Below are positions 5,526 through 6,219 of a stretch of 6,219 nt of DNA, one piece after another; position 1 is the stretch's first letter, and each line of letters starts with the position of its first letter. A program made the position numbers and the translations under genes. A model generated the notes under the pieces. The model was not told the origin of the DNA. It saw nothing but the letters and a program-made list of their open reading frames with translations, and ran no database searches. The DNA is from Verrucomicrobiia bacterium (GTDB taxonomy: Bacteria; Verrucomicrobiota; Verrucomicrobiia; Verrucomicrobiales; Akkermansiaceae), in the NCBI GenBank assembly GCA_947460915.1, contig CANHKJ010000189.1, forward strand, positions 1 to 6,219, given 5' to 3'.

Positions 5526-6219
5526 ATTCATCACTCTACTCGCTCTGATCATCAGCAGTGCCTGCGCGGCTCCGCTGAACGTGGTTTACATCATTTCCGA
5601 TGACCATGCCTGGACCGACTATTCGTTCATGGGGCACCCGCAGGTCCAAACACCGCACATCGATCAACTCGCGAAGGAGGGACTGACCTTTCGGCGGGGC
5701 TACGTGCCATCGAGTCTTTGCTGTCCCAGCCTTGCCACGATTCTCACCGGAAAATATCCAAGCCAGCACAAAATCACCTCGAACGATCCGCCGATGCCGG
5801 CCGACGTCGCGAAAGCGAAATTTTATCAAAGCAAAGCCTTTCTTGACGGGCGCGAACGCATCAACAAGCACATGGATGCCCAGCGCACCTTGCCGCGCAT
5901 TCTTACCGAAAATGGCTACCTCGCCATGCAAACAGGCAAGTGGTGGCAGGGTGAATTTTCTCGTGGGGGCTTTACGCATGGCATGACTAAGGGCGGTCGA
6001 CATGGTGATGCAGGTCTCGACATCGGCCGCAAAACCATGAAACCGATTGACGATTTCCTTGATCTTTCCATCGCTCAGAAGAAGCCCTTTTTCTTGTGGT
6101 ATGCACCGCTGATGCCGCACGACCCGCACACGCCACCACAGCGCTTGTTAGAAAAATACCGCAAACTTACGCCATCCATTCATCAAGCACGTTACTGGGC
6201 GATGATCGAGTGGTTCGAT
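5518..6219 (+). CDS. Secreted type I sulfatase, N-terminal part (runs off window)
   Basis: The first 234 residues are present and the reading frame is still open at the window end. A signal peptide (MRKFITLLALIISSACA, cleavage near residue 17-18) indicates export to the periplasm or beyond. The mature protein begins NVVYIISDDHAWTD with the metal-binding Asp pair D28-D29, then VQTPHIDQLAKEGLTFRRGYV. The catalytic region reads SSLCCPSLATILTGKYP (66-81): Cys68 is where formylglycine would form, but the usual Arg of CxPSR is Leu72. Later landmarks are QTGKWW (139-144, conserved Lys141) and FLWYAPLMPHDPHTPP (about 192-207, active-site His201). Sulfatases of this group remove sulfate esters from polysaccharides or other sulfated compounds; the substrate cannot be told from this portion. 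It overlaps the SnoaL-like gene by 8 nt. A GGAGG at 5496-5500 is too far away to be its ribosome binding site. Confidence 0.93.
   Translation, partial: MRKFITLLALIISSACAAPLNVVYIISDDHAWTDYSFMGHPQVQTPHIDQLAKEGLTFRRGYVPSSLCCPSLATILTGKYPSQHKITSNDPPMPADVAKAKFYQSKAFLDGRERINKHMDAQRTLPRILTENGYLAMQTGKWWQGEFSRGGFTHGMTKGGRHGDAGLDIGRKTMKPIDDFLDLSIAQKKPFFLWYAPLMPHDPHTPPQRLLEKYRKLTPSIHQARYWAMIEWFD

Noticed and set aside
5536..6129. 197-residue open frame on the - strand opposite the sulfatase
   Set aside because: The + strand encodes a well-supported sulfatase with conserved motifs over the same span, and the antisense product shows no family features.
1..6219. tRNA, rRNA, CRISPR array, insertion sequence or attachment site
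   Set aside because: No cloverleaf-like segment, spaced direct-repeat array, transposase-like protein or flanking duplication was seen. The only tandem repeats are the coding ones in the precursor gene.

Overview
The window looks like a chromosomal segment of a Gram-negative bacterium, most plausibly from the Verrucomicrobiota. The lineage call is an inference from protein character: the style of the Der GTPase, a secreted sulfatase of a type common in Verrucomicrobia and Planctomycetes, and almost no Shine-Dalgarno sequences before the starts. It has not been tested by a search.

Left half (38-3572, + strand): a compact six-gene cluster that reads as a bufferin/Hvf-like modified-peptide system under its own sigma factor. 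In order it has (1) a secreted, cysteine-rich, repetitive 105-residue peptide, the likely RiPP precursor; (2) a strong intercistronic hairpin with a T-run; (3) a DoxX-family membrane protein; (4) an ECF sigma factor; (5) a small soluble zinc-finger anti-sigma factor; (6) a DUF692/MNIO multinuclear iron oxygenase; (7) a DUF2063 (BufC/HvfC-like) partner protein. Genes from DoxX onward overlap by 4 to about 14 nt, so they are very probably one operon with coupled translation. The inferred logic is that a metal or redox signal releases the sigma factor from the anti-sigma factor and the operon is transcribed. The hairpin keeps precursor mRNA in excess, MNIO plus DUF2063 modify the precursor cysteines in the cytoplasm, and the product is exported through its signal peptide to bind metal (copper in known relatives). 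Each of the seven precursor cysteines sits in an [DE]-[GS]-C-[KS]-G motif, which differs from the EGKCG motif described for HvfA-type precursors. This is the most interesting part of the window.

Middle (3600-5000, - strand): der, the essential ribosome-assembly GTPase, complete with two G domains and a C-terminal KH-like domain. It converges on the cluster with a 27-nt gap. A 111-nt divergent intergenic region (5001-5111) contains nested inverted repeats.

Right (5112-6219, + strand): a ketosteroid-isomerase-related SnoaL/NTF2-fold protein overlaps by 8 nt the start of a secreted type I sulfatase that runs off the window. The sulfatase has CCPSL where the canonical formylglycine motif has CxPSR.

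Sampled lines in the left cluster are about 45-47% GC, and those in der and the right-hand genes about 55-58%. This is compatible with the cluster being an acquired module next to a housekeeping gene. No tRNA, rRNA, CRISPR array, insertion sequence or attachment site was seen.
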